Shown here: positions 45,157 through 53,687 of the stretch, piece by piece
How the letters are laid out: the number at the start of each line of letters is the position of its first letter
How positions within the stretch are numbered: position 1 is the first letter of the stretch
Assembly (NCBI RefSeq): GCF_021596505.1
Contig: NZ_PJIZ01000016.1
Coordinates: 1-64,000, forward strand
Reading direction: 5' to 3'
From: Nostoc sp. CMAA1605
GTDB lineage: Bacteria > Cyanobacteriota > Cyanobacteriia > Cyanobacteriales > Nostocaceae
Length of the DNA stretch: 64,000 bases
Position numbers and translations under genes: made by a program
The notes under the pieces: model-generated
What the model saw: the letters and a program-made list of their open reading frames with translations, nothing else
What the model was told of the DNA's origin: nothing
Databases searched by the model: none

Positions 45157-47736
45157 CTATATCTGAATTTGTTGAGCAAATAAACTTTGTAAGCGATGTA
45201 ATTGGGGGCCGATTTGGTAGAGTAAGTCACCTTTTCCTAATAGATAAGCGGCGGATGTTTCTGTACCTCCCAGAACAATTTTCGAGTCGCCTTCACTAGC
45301 AGTTCTCAAGGCGACTCTTCCAGGTAAATTGGAACGGATAATGGGGGTGACAATACCTGCTTCGGGACGTTGGGTGGCGATAATAAGATGAATTCCCGCC
45401 GCTCTTGCCATTGCGCCTAAACGTTTAATACTTTGTTCTAAGGTTTTACGGATTTCTTTTTCCGCCATGAAATCGGCGTATTCATCAAAAATGCAAACTA
45501 TGCGCGGTAAGGGTTGATGAGAACGCTGATTATAGGTAGTTAAATCAGCACAGCCAGCTTTTTCAAACTGCTGATAACGAGATTCCATTTCTAAGACTAA
45601 TTCTTCCATAAGTTCGGTAGCGCGATCGCTATCTTTCACAACTGGCGAATGTAACCAAGCCATGCGTTCAAACTCTGGAAAGGTGACTCGCTTGGGGTCA
45701 ACTAGGGCAACTTTGAGATTTTGCGGGGTATGACGATATAGTAAGCTGAGGAGGAGCGATCGCAAAAACTCACTTTTACCGCTACCAGTCGTCCCCCCAA
45801 TTAAAAAGTGACAAGAATTAGGATCAGATAAATCAGCCTCTAGCAATTTTCCCTCTAGACTTACACCAATAGCAATTTTCATTGGTGCAGTCGGACTTAA
45901 ATTTTGTTTTTGAATATAATCTGTAAAATTAGCAACCTGTCTATCTGAACGTGGTAAATCAATACTGACATACCCAGCCTGTGGCGCAATTAATGGTTTA
46001 TCTGCTAATCCTAATTGCACCTGTAAATCATTTGAAAGTCTCAGCAGTGCGCTAACTTTTACCCCTAAATTGGGTTTTAATTTTACCCTAATAAAAGCAG
46101 GCCCCACAGCCGCACCTAAATATTCCACACCAACATTAAAAGATTGCAGCGTATTTACCAAAGCCTGTCCCATGTCATCAGCATTGGTTGTTGGTTCCGC
46201 AATTTTGGTATCAACAGATTCTTTCTCCCCCTTTTTTAAGGGGGGTTGGGGGGGATCAAATATCGCATCACCAAAAAAAGTCCCGCACTTTTGCTTTTGG
46301 GGACAAATTTCACACAGATGAGGCTGAGTTGTGCGTGGTGGTGGGTTAGGATGGGGTGATTCCCAAGTTAACCATTGCTGCATTTGTAGCAACTTGTGGG
46401 GAATTAGCTGATTTACCGTATTTTCTAGCTGTTCCCAAGAATAACGATATTCTTTAAATTCAGGTAATACACAGTAAACTGCTGAATCAACAGGGACTTT
46501 TTTGTGATGATGCAGCATATAACTATAAAGTGAAACCTGAGCTAATTGTGCAGCAGGATCTACAGGTTGATAGGTTTTAAATTCCACTACACATAGACGA
46601 TTTATTTCAAAGTTAAAAACTAAACAATCAAATTCACCTCTAACTAATTGCTTTGTGCCATCAGGTAAAGTAAAGTAATTTTCAATATTACGTTCTGTAG
46701 ATAAGAAAGTATTACTAATCAATTTATCTGCACTACAATAGCGTCTATTGATGACTAATAGCTCAACAAAGCGTTTAATCAATCCTTGTAATCCATTCCA
46801 TACCTGTAAAAGTGTCTTACCCTGTTCACCATCTTTTTGTATAGCTTGTTGTAGATAGGGAAAAAACTCTAGCTGATAGAACAGTTGTTGAACTGCACTA
46901 GTAATTGATTCTATATTTAGCTGTGCTGCGGCTGGTTTGAATAAATCTGTAAATTGCGGCTCAATCAAAGCTAATTTAATAAATTTATCTGCTAATTGAT
47001 GAAAAGGGTTGCCAATACCAATTGCTGTATCTGGTGGTAGAAATATAGCCTTATCACCAAACTTATGGTTTAAATAAAATAGCCGAGGACATTCAAAAGC
47101 AATGCGGACTTTAGTCACGCTTAAAGATGGGTTTTCCATATCTTCTGTTAACTGCTTTGAAAAGTTATTAATTATAAAAATTTGACTGACAGCACCAGGA
47201 TTAGATATTTCCAACAAGCGACGATGAACAGCCGCTAAATAAACCGTATCCATCGCTGCGTATTTTAGCTGCTTTTGGCTGAGGGGACGTTTCCCCCAAT
47301 CACTCGCTTGTTCTGTTGCATCTACATCAGAAAAATGACAAAGTTCTGCGGCTAAAGTTTTTAATTTTAAATTTGTTGTTTGCAGGCGTTTATGTGTTAT
47401 TTTCCTAGCTAATTCGTAAGTACAGGTTATATTATTAGCCAGCTTTTTTCCTAAATACTTTAAATCAAAACCAGCATTGTGAAACACTTTTTGGATGTTG
47501 GGTTGCACCATGATTTGGTTAATAAAATATTCCACCAAATCATGTTTATTCAGTACATCTAGAATGTAAGCTGATGCACCTGTTCTGTCTGTAGGTTCAG
47601 CTAATACCTGAATCAGCGATAGTTGAGGATTAGATGTATAACAATGAGCAATTTCTGTGTCTAGCCACAGTGTTTTAGCCGTCGCTAGTTGGGATATAAC
47701 ATCTATTATTTCCGTTGCTTCTTTCAGGTAGTGCAT
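45157..47736 (-). CDS. Triple-domain protein: RNase D-like exonuclease, Cas4/RecB-like Fe-S nuclease and FtsK-type ATPase
   Basis: 859 residues. Residues 1-180: DEDDy exonuclease of RNase D type (Asp26 and Glu28 in LDTE, Asp91 in HNAGFD, Tyr159 and Asp163 in LKYAAMDTVYL). Residues 200-490: PD-(D/E)XK nuclease with GEFD (Asp370) and VVEFK (Glu385, Lys387), plus Cys216, Cys475, Cys478 and Cys484 in the Cas4/AddB iron-sulfur arrangement. Residues 530-855: FtsK/HerA-like motor with Walker A GGTTGSGKS (647-655) and Walker B IVCIFDEYAD. A repeat-derived linker (DPPQPPLKKGEK) joins the last two parts. It is the last gene of a three-gene operon, 27 bases after the ATPase gene. Its stop codon TAG is supplied by the end of the IS630 element. 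Probable role: processing or translocating DNA, perhaps in defence; unproven. Confidence 0.85.
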   Translation of the reverse strand: MHYLKEATEIIDVISQLATAKTLWLDTEIAHCYTSNPQLSLIQVLAEPTDRTGASAYILDVLNKHDLVEYFINQIMVQPNIQKVFHNAGFDLKYLGKKLANNITCTYELARKITHKRLQTTNLKLKTLAAELCHFSDVDATEQASDWGKRPLSQKQLKYAAMDTVYLAAVHRRLLEISNPGAVSQIFIINNFSKQLTEDMENPSLSVTKVRIAFECPRLFYLNHKFGDKAIFLPPDTAIGIGNPFHQLADKFIKLALIEPQFTDLFKPAAAQLNIESITSAVQQLFYQLEFFPYLQQAIQKDGEQGKTLLQVWNGLQGLIKRFVELLVINRRYCSADKLISNTFLSTERNIENYFTLPDGTKQLVRGEFDCLVFNFEINRLCVVEFKTYQPVDPAAQLAQVSLYSYMLHHHKKVPVDSAVYCVLPEFKEYRYSWEQLENTVNQLIPHKLLQMQQWLTWESPHPNPPPRTTQPHLCEICPQKQKCGTFFGDAIFDPPQPPLKKGEKESVDTKIAEPTTNADDMGQALVNTLQSFNVGVEYLGAAVGPAFIRVKLKPNLGVKVSALLRLSNDLQVQLGLADKPLIAPQAGYVSIDLPRSDRQVANFTDYIQKQNLSPTAPMKIAIGVSLEGKLLEADLSDPNSCHFLIGGTTGSGKSEFLRSLLLSLLYRHTPQNLKVALVDPKRVTFPEFERMAWLHSPVVKDSDRATELMEELVLEMESRYQQFEKAGCADLTTYNQRSHQPLPRIVCIFDEYADFMAEKEIRKTLEQSIKRLGAMARAAGIHLIIATQRPEAGIVTPIIRSNLPGRVALRTASEGDSKIVLGGTETSAAYLLGKGDLLYQIGPQLHRLQSLFAQQIQI
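46226..46260. repeat. CCCCCTTTTTTAAGGGGGG repeat inside the 859-codon gene
   Basis: TCCCCCTTTTTTAAGGGGGG followed by TTGGGGGGGATC. It is a familiar intergenic palindrome of filamentous cyanobacteria. Here it lies in frame between the nuclease and FtsK domains and is translated as DPPQPPLKKGEK. Confidence 0.7.
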
Positions 47737-47763
47737 TGATTAAGGTCACATAATACAAACAGA

Positions 47764-49866
47764 CTATTTTGCAATCAGACAGATTAATTTATCTTGAAAC
47801 TTAGCTTTTGGATTAATAATTTCTACTCTCTTCTCCTGGCATAACATATCAATTAGTAGCTGAACATCATTTTCTTTGACACTAGGAAACTGATCAACTG
47901 CATTTTTAATTAAAGTAGGTACACCCATAAAGTTTTGAGTTTTCACCAAATTTAATAGAAAATCCTTAACTGGTCGTAAATCCTGTGTTTTTCTCTTTTC
48001 ATTATTTTGATAATCTTGTTGTTTATCAACAATGCCTAAATCTTGCAGTAAAATACATTTATTTAAAATCTTTAATGACCGCATTAATGATTGTAAATAT
48101 TGTAAATTCACAACTTTGCCTTGAATTACTAATTCCTGAGAAAGTGCAGAGTTTACTAAGCTATGATATGTAGCTAGATAGTGAACAGAAGTTAGTGACG
48201 GTTTTATATGAATATGGTTAGTTCCAGTAAATATTTGTTGATATATTTGATTTCCTACTAGTCTTGCTTGACCAACACTACCTAAACGAATCAGATATAA
48301 AGTGTGACAATTATTCTGCTGAATAGCCCTTTGACAAGCACTCATGACATGAAAAAAACCGTTCATGTTTGCATCTTCTGTCCAAACTATTCCTATTTTG
48401 TTCTTTTGAGGAAGTTTCTGATATATTAAAGAGTAACTTGCAAATCTACCAGTTAAAAGTCTTGATTTAAGTTGCTGTTCCTGTAACATCTCTACAGCTT
48501 CTTGCAACATCCGAATTAAATCTGATGAGCCTATTAAATTTATTTTTTTAATTTTTTCCTGATTTTTTTTGTACTCTCTTTCCCATAAAATTTGCAATTC
48601 TGCCTTAATTAGTTCTTCGGAATTATCTTTTTTCTGTTTAGTTTTATCCTCTGAACCTGAGTCTCCATAACGTTGTTCTGCACCATCATTATTAGCCGTA
48701 GTATCCGATTGATTGTTATTGCGAATATCGTCCTTATATTTTTTATACTCTATCATTCCTAAGTTAATTACATTTCTAGGGTATGTTCTTTTACCTGGAA
48801 AACTATTTTCTAGAAGCTGTTTAGACAAAGGAAAGATTGGTGATTCAGGTGACTTAGAAGCTTGTTGATGTAGGTCACTAAGAAGATAAGCCCAAATGGC
48901 TTCTGCTTGCTCCAAATTTATAGCTTTCAGCTTGATAGTTTTGTGAATACCTGCTTTATCTGCTTGTTGAATACGGCTTTGATGAATATTTAATGTATTA
49001 GTAATGATACTAATAATCACTAAAAAATTCTTTAAAGACTCTCCATGAATTGTGGTATTTACATCAAAGAATGGTTGGATATCTAAAAAGGTATCAGACA
49101 ATTTAGGCATAGTATCTAAATTATCAAAACATAATACAATAGGCTTAGTCTCCTTAGAAATTCTACCAAAATTAGCTAAAATATTTTTAGCTTCGTCCTC
49201 TGTTTCAATACATTGTTTAACCCTAAGTGATTGCATAGACTCTTCACTTAAAGAATCACCACGCAACCACTCGCACGCTAATGTGTAAAGTTCAGGATTA
49301 GTCAAATCGTGTAATAGTCCGAAAAAGATATCAGGATTGTATATGCGCGCTGTTTTATAAGTATCCTTGAGATGTTTGATGAATTTTTGTCTATCATTTA
49401 GTAGAAATTCCCAAATATTATCATTAAAAATTCTTTGTTTGAGACTACGTTTAGTAAACGCGGACAAACTTTTGAGCCACAATATTAATTGAGATTCTTT
49501 CTGTTCATCTGGAATTTGAATCAGACTATCAACTGTATAGCGTAAAATATGCCGCCAGATATTATTGCTGTCAGCCCAATCACATAGTATGTAGACAAAA
49601 AATGCTTGAGAATTGAGAGTACGTTTAAGACGACCTAACAAATGGCTTTTACCAGAACCTGGATCACCAACAATCATGACTGAACGACTGCGATGATCTG
49701 TCACTACTAAATCAAGAAATTCTTGAACATCATTAATTACTTCTTGGTGTATGGAATCAACATTTAGAGATGCTTTTTGTGGTTCCTCCCAAAAGTTCAT
49801 CGGTTTTGAGTTGATTCTATTAAAAGGATTAACTTCACGAATGATAACATCATCAATATTTGACAT
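47764..49866 (-). CDS. P-loop (AAA/STAND-like) ATPase of unknown function
   Basis: 700 residues. Walker A GDPGSGKS at 67-74, Walker B IVLCFDNLD at 243-251, followed by a sensor-like LVIISIITN strand, as in ORC/Cdc6-like or KAP/BREX-type P-loop ATPases. A charged low-complexity linker (residues about 385-425, rich in Asp, Asn, Lys) separates it from a C-terminal domain of unknown fold (LTGRFASYSLIYQKLPQKN, TEDANMNGFFHVMSACQRAI). No membrane helix. ATG at 49864-49866. It lies 27 bases upstream of the triple-domain nuclease gene and 50 bases downstream of the 283-codon gene, so all three form one operon. I infer that it regulates or loads the FtsK motor. Confidence 0.75.
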   Translation of the reverse strand: MSNIDDVIIREVNPFNRINSKPMNFWEEPQKASLNVDSIHQEVINDVQEFLDLVVTDHRSRSVMIVGDPGSGKSHLLGRLKRTLNSQAFFVYILCDWADSNNIWRHILRYTVDSLIQIPDEQKESQLILWLKSLSAFTKRSLKQRIFNDNIWEFLLNDRQKFIKHLKDTYKTARIYNPDIFFGLLHDLTNPELYTLACEWLRGDSLSEESMQSLRVKQCIETEDEAKNILANFGRISKETKPIVLCFDNLDTMPKLSDTFLDIQPFFDVNTTIHGESLKNFLVIISIITNTLNIHQSRIQQADKAGIHKTIKLKAINLEQAEAIWAYLLSDLHQQASKSPESPIFPLSKQLLENSFPGKRTYPRNVINLGMIEYKKYKDDIRNNNQSDTTANNDGAEQRYGDSGSEDKTKQKKDNSEELIKAELQILWEREYKKNQEKIKKINLIGSSDLIRMLQEAVEMLQEQQLKSRLLTGRFASYSLIYQKLPQKNKIGIVWTEDANMNGFFHVMSACQRAIQQNNCHTLYLIRLGSVGQARLVGNQIYQQIFTGTNHIHIKPSLTSVHYLATYHSLVNSALSQELVIQGKVVNLQYLQSLMRSLKILNKCILLQDLGIVDKQQDYQNNEKRKTQDLRPVKDFLLNLVKTQNFMGVPTLIKNAVDQFPSVKENDVQLLIDMLCQEKRVEIINPKAKFQDKLICLIAK

Positions 49867-49916
49867 AATTAACCTTGCTCAATGAATGGGATTGCGGTTA
49901 TACAGAAGGCTCGTTT

Positions 49917-50768
49917 CTAATTGACAGCAATGAAAAACAATGAACCACCAATATTTTGAGGTATTCCGGCATCTATTTGTTCTGGTGTGTAAATGCTAGC
50001 TTCTTGTAAAGTGCTAAAATCAATTTTGTCTTGAGCTTGTAATCGGTATAGAGCCTGATCTAATTCATCTCGTGACAAAGGTGGTTGCAATTTTTGGCGC
50101 AGATGAAAGATTGGTAAATAATTTTGTGTACCCAATTCTTTGTCTAATTTATCAATAGTTTGTAAAATTTCCTCATCAGTGATATTGATAATCGTTTCAA
50201 CTGATGACTCAACACTGGGAGTAGACAAAATAGATTCTGTTTCTGGCTTAACACGCAAAGTCTTGCGTAAAAATCGGAGATAGTTTCCTAGCAGTTCTTG
50301 ACTGATAACGGGATTAGAACTTTTGTTGGGTGTGTAGTCATCCCGCAAACATTCAACTCCTCTTTCAGTTAGCCACACCTCAGCTTTTGACTTTTTGAGT
50401 TGTAATTCAGTTTCAATCAATCCCCGTTCACTGAGGGTTTTTAATATCGCGTCTCGTTCAGCAGCTTTGACGGAGGTAATTTTGCTGGGTGCGATTTTAC
50501 CAGCACTACTGATTTTCTCCAGCACCTTCCGTTCTTTGTCGGTGATGGGTAACTGTCCTGCTGGGAGTTTCAGCAAGGCTTGACCAGCAGATAAAATTTT
50601 AACTGTGGCAATCTCACGGGAATAGTCTACCAGTTCGCGATCGCCCAATGCTCGACAAATTTTATTTTTCTCAGTTTTGAAACTATTAAAAGTATTTGTA
50701 CTCAGTCCAGCACGATAGTTGGGACATCCCAATAGCTTTAAGAGAAACTTTAATTCATTTGTGTCCAT
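49917..50768 (-). CDS. Winged-helix-like protein, first gene of the nuclease/ATPase operon
   Basis: 283 residues. The stretch ITDKERKVLEKISSAGKIAP...RDAILKTLSERGLIET (about 75-120) followed by a strand pair KAEVWLTERGVECL has the helix-helix-strand-hairpin pattern of a winged helix. A second similar unit is possible near residues 215-265 (LPIFHLRQKLQPPLSRDELDQALYRLQAQDKIDF). The C-terminus ends in a short hydrophobic strand (GGSLFFIAVN). No catalytic motif is visible. It probably binds DNA or bridges the ATPase and nuclease; it may also autoregulate the operon. No named family is recognised. Confidence 0.65.
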   Translation of the reverse strand: MDTNELKFLLKLLGCPNYRAGLSTNTFNSFKTEKNKICRALGDRELVDYSREIATVKILSAGQALLKLPAGQLPITDKERKVLEKISSAGKIAPSKITSVKAAERDAILKTLSERGLIETELQLKKSKAEVWLTERGVECLRDDYTPNKSSNPVISQELLGNYLRFLRKTLRVKPETESILSTPSVESSVETIINITDEEILQTIDKLDKELGTQNYLPIFHLRQKLQPPLSRDELDQALYRLQAQDKIDFSTLQEASIYTPEQIDAGIPQNIGGSLFFIAVN

Positions 50769-50912
50769 ACTGGTAATTTAGAGCATCTACAACCTAACTA
50801 CTCTAGCCCAATAAGCAATAATTTACACACTCTCTTATATAGTAGCTCTAATTGTTACCAGTGGTGAGTTAATATCGAGCGATCGCAAATTTATTCCCAG
50901 AGAAATACACAA

Positions 50913-51866
50913 TTACTTCTGTGGTTTCTTCCCTAACTTCAACTTCATTACTTTTCCGACTGTTCTCGGAACGCCATAAAGCTTACTAAATACCAAATTC
51001 CATAAATAGCCGTATTTCGGGAAATGCTTCACTAGCAATACATCAGAAATTACATGAAATCTCGGTGGTTTTAAAGCAGGGTCTTTATCTATATACCTAA
51101 TTTGTTCTGGTTTTGGCATCCAGTGACCGATAATCGCATCTTTTTCAAATAAATTCGCTTGCACAAATAAACCAGATAATCTATCAAATCCGCTTGATGG
51201 TATCCAAGTCACTGCACCTAAAACCTTGGTGGCTTGGGAAAGTTCCGGTAATGCTTGCTGAATTATATCGTTACGCCAAACAATATTATTAAAGTTCTCA
51301 AAATGATAGCCATTATTATCAGTCCTATTAATAAAAGGCCAGAATAAATAACGCCAATCAAAGTTTTTATCTAAAGGTGCAATGGGAACTTCTAATAAAC
51401 CTTGAAAGTTACCCTGATTATAAGGATAGGGGTTTTCCGGTGTTTTTTTGCAAATTTCTAATTGGTCAACATCAGGAATTTCTTCCCAAGCTTGTTTAAT
51501 CCGCGCTTCATCTTTCATATCAATATTGAGTTTTTGCAATCTCAAAACCCAACTTTCAGGAAATCTTTGAAAGTATTTATCTACTGCTGTACAAACTTGC
51601 GGATGTACATAATCATCATCATCTAAGGCTAAAATATATTTGCCTTGAGCATTAAGTAAACCCACAAACCTCTGTGGCATTTCTCCTTTATAGGGACTAA
51701 CTATAGCTGTGACTCTAGGATCATCAATTGCTTTTATTTTTATGTTTGGCGGATAAACTAAAACAAACTGCACAGAACCTTCTATTTTCAGCAGATTTTC
51801 TAACCAGTAATCAGAAAATTTCCCCAATGTTGGTGTAATTATCGAGAGTAAAGGTTGATTATTCAT
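50913..51866 (-). CDS. Family 2 glycosyltransferase (GT-A fold)
   Basis: 317 residues. It starts PLLSIITPTLGKFSDYWLENLL, the nucleotide-binding strand of GT2 enzymes, and carries LALDDDDYVHP, the DxD metal site. The C-terminal half is rich in aromatic residues and ends with basic residues (VGKVMKLKLGKKPQK), without a membrane segment. Such enzymes add sugars in polysaccharide or glycan synthesis. It sits between the nuclease operon and a second glycosyltransferase on the other strand, so a surface polysaccharide role is plausible. Donor and acceptor are unknown. Confidence 0.8.
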   Translation of the reverse strand: MNNQPLLSIITPTLGKFSDYWLENLLKIEGSVQFVLVYPPNIKIKAIDDPRVTAIVSPYKGEMPQRFVGLLNAQGKYILALDDDDYVHPQVCTAVDKYFQRFPESWVLRLQKLNIDMKDEARIKQAWEEIPDVDQLEICKKTPENPYPYNQGNFQGLLEVPIAPLDKNFDWRYLFWPFINRTDNNGYHFENFNNIVWRNDIIQQALPELSQATKVLGAVTWIPSSGFDRLSGLFVQANLFEKDAIIGHWMPKPEQIRYIDKDPALKPPRFHVISDVLLVKHFPKYGYLWNLVFSKLYGVPRTVGKVMKLKLGKKPQK

Positions 51867-51914
51867 AGTTTTTTTAGCAAAATACTCAATAAAAATTCCT
51901 GGCTTAAATCTATT

Positions 51915-52076
51915 TATAGGAATCCGATTTGATTTAGAGAAAAATCTTAGTATATGTAGGGTGTGTTAGGCGTAAACCGTAACGCACCGAATACCTCAGT
52001 GGTAGGTGCGTTACGCTGTCGCTAACACACCCTACTTATCTACGTATCTGTTCAAAAATCAAGTAGGAATACTATA
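51915..52076. mobile_element. 162-bp MITE with IS630-type ends
   Basis: The left end TATAGGAATCCGATTTGATT and the right end (read inward) TATAGTATTCCTACTTGATT match the termini of the IS630 element at 43966-45161 (right ends agree in 23 of 26 bases). TA dinucleotides flank both sides. Inside is a palindrome GTAGGGTGTGTTAG (51957-51970) inverted as CTAACACACCCTAC (52022-52035). It has no coding frame. It is best explained as a non-autonomous element mobilised by an IS630-type transposase such as the one in this window. Confidence 0.8.
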
Positions 52077-52216
52077 TAATATGTAGCTTGTAGCTGATTT
52101 TGATTACCGCTATTTTTTACATAGATAAAAATATTTATACACTTGTCAATCGGTCAGTATATCAAGAGTATCTAGATTTTGCCTACAGCAATCTTAACGT
52201 GAAAATGATGAGTAGT

Positions 52217-52276
52217 GTTAGCGGTAGCGCGGCGATTAGCCGGTGCTGTTAGCGGTAGCGCGGCGGTTAGCTGGTG
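52217..52276. repeat. Two copies of a 29-nt GTTAGCGGTAGCGCGGCG repeat
   Basis: Units at 52217-52245 and 52248-52276, each starting GTTAGCGGTAGCGCGGCG and ending TTAGCYGGTG. Two more copies are at 57637-57665 and 57714-57742. The 52077-52397 region holds no gene and otherwise only the leader of the next glycosyltransferase. Confidence 0.75.
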
Positions 52277-52397
52277 ATGAGTGGTGAGGTTTGCTGATGA
52301 GTCAATAGCTCATTTGAATATTGGGATAATTTGCCGCTATATTTTACAAGTAAAGTATAAAAGTTATAAAAAATACTAACCCAACTAAGGCTCGTCT

Positions 52398-53645
52398 ATG
52401 CGTATTCTCATGCTTTCATCGACTTTTCCTTATCCGCCAAGTCGTGGTGGTACGGAAATTAGAACTTTTAATTTACTGAAATACCTCCAACAAAACCATG
52501 ATGTAACGCTGGTAACTCAGTACAACAAGAGTGTGTCTGATGTGGAAGTAGAAGAGTTACGCAAGTATGTGAGTGAATTACTGATTTTTCCCTTACCGCC
52601 AGATCCCCAATCTAAAAATCCTGTGGCTGGGTTGTTGGCGAAAACGGGACGCTTCCTAGAATCAGTCACTAAGGCGACACCACCGAATGTTCTCCATCGC
52701 TATTCACCGGAAATTCAGGCTTTTGTCGATAATTGTGTGCGTGAACAAAAATATGATGTGATTACCTGTGAACACAGTGTCAATGAAATTTATATCCGTC
52801 CTGAATTTCGCTATCAAGTAAATACAGTGATTGATGTGCATAGTTCAGTGTACGGTTGGATTCGGGATCATTTAGAAATGGGCGCAGCTGCTAATGCTTT
52901 GCGCGATCGCCTCTATCTTACCTTGGTTTTGAAACGTTACGAGCAGCGATACTGTAGCAAATTTTCTAATATTGTCGTCACCACGGAAGATGACCGCCAA
53001 GAATTCCTCAAACTGCGTCCTGACATCGATATTCAAGTAATTCCCAACGGTGTAGATTTAGACTTATTTCCTTACCGTCACCAAGATCCAGGGGGACACA
53101 GTTTAATCTTTGTCGGCGCGATGGATGCTTCCCACAACATCGACGCAGCTAGATTTTTTGCGTTCGCTGTCTTCCCAGAACTGCAAAACCGTTATCCTGA
53201 CGCAACTTTTAGTATTGTAGGTGCTAGACCCACACCAGAGGTTTTAAGTCTAGAAAAAATTCCTGGTGTCAAGGTCTTAGGACGCGTCCCTGTGATGGCA
53301 GATTATCTACATAAATCTACTGTATGTGTTGTGCCATTACGCACAGGTTTCGGCATTAAAAATAAAACTTTGGAAGCTATGGCCGCAGGTGTACCCACAG
53401 TAGCAAGCGATCGCGGTTTAGAAGGACTCGATGTCGATGGTGAAAGTATACCATTAGCAGCATTGAGAGCCAATCACCCCGCAGAATACGTTGACGCGAT
53501 TAGTGAATTATTTGATCATCCATCACTCAGGGCAGAACTATCTCATAACGGTAGACAATTAGTCGAAACACAATTTACCTGGGAAATCGCCGGACAACGT
53601 TATGAGCAAGTTTGTTTAGGGAATGGCAAAAAACATTACCAATGA
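52398..53645 (+). CDS. Family 4 glycosyltransferase (GT-B fold)
   Basis: 415 residues. N-terminal domain: MRILMLSSTFPYPPSRGGTE with the glycine loop typical of GT4 enzymes, and VIDVHSSVYGWIRDH. C-terminal domain: VIPNGVDLDLFPY, LIFVGAMDASHNIDAARFF, VKVLGRVPVMADYL and the donor-binding GFGIKNKTLEAMAAGVPTVAS with its conserved Glu. It resembles the sugar transferase group associated with exopolysaccharide/exosortase loci. No membrane segment; probably acts at the cytoplasmic face. Monocistronic. The donor sugar is unknown. Confidence 0.88.
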   Translation: MRILMLSSTFPYPPSRGGTEIRTFNLLKYLQQNHDVTLVTQYNKSVSDVEVEELRKYVSELLIFPLPPDPQSKNPVAGLLAKTGRFLESVTKATPPNVLHRYSPEIQAFVDNCVREQKYDVITCEHSVNEIYIRPEFRYQVNTVIDVHSSVYGWIRDHLEMGAAANALRDRLYLTLVLKRYEQRYCSKFSNIVVTTEDDRQEFLKLRPDIDIQVIPNGVDLDLFPYRHQDPGGHSLIFVGAMDASHNIDAARFFAFAVFPELQNRYPDATFSIVGARPTPEVLSLEKIPGVKVLGRVPVMADYLHKSTVCVVPLRTGFGIKNKTLEAMAAGVPTVASDRGLEGLDVDGESIPLAALRANHPAEYVDAISELFDHPSLRAELSHNGRQLVETQFTWEIAGQRYEQVCLGNGKKHYQ

Positions 53646-53687
53646 AAATGAGAATATACTATTTAAAAAAATAATCAGATAGCGTTC

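Larger units (their letters stand above)
43966..45161 (+). mobile_element. IS630-type insertion sequence (complete)
   Basis: About 1.2 kb. Terminal inverted repeats: left TATAGGACTCCTATTTGATT (43966 on) and, from the right end read inward, TATAGGAATCCTATTTGATT, with only one mismatch in twenty bases. Flanks offer a TA target duplication, as IS630/Tc1 elements require, although the repeated TATATA at each end makes the exact boundary ambiguous by 2 bases. It carries a two-frame transposase (44040-45151) joined by a -1 frameshift. Intact frames and near-identical ends suggest a recent, possibly active, insertion. Its right end overlaps the stop codon of the minus-strand gene at 45157. Confidence 0.9.
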
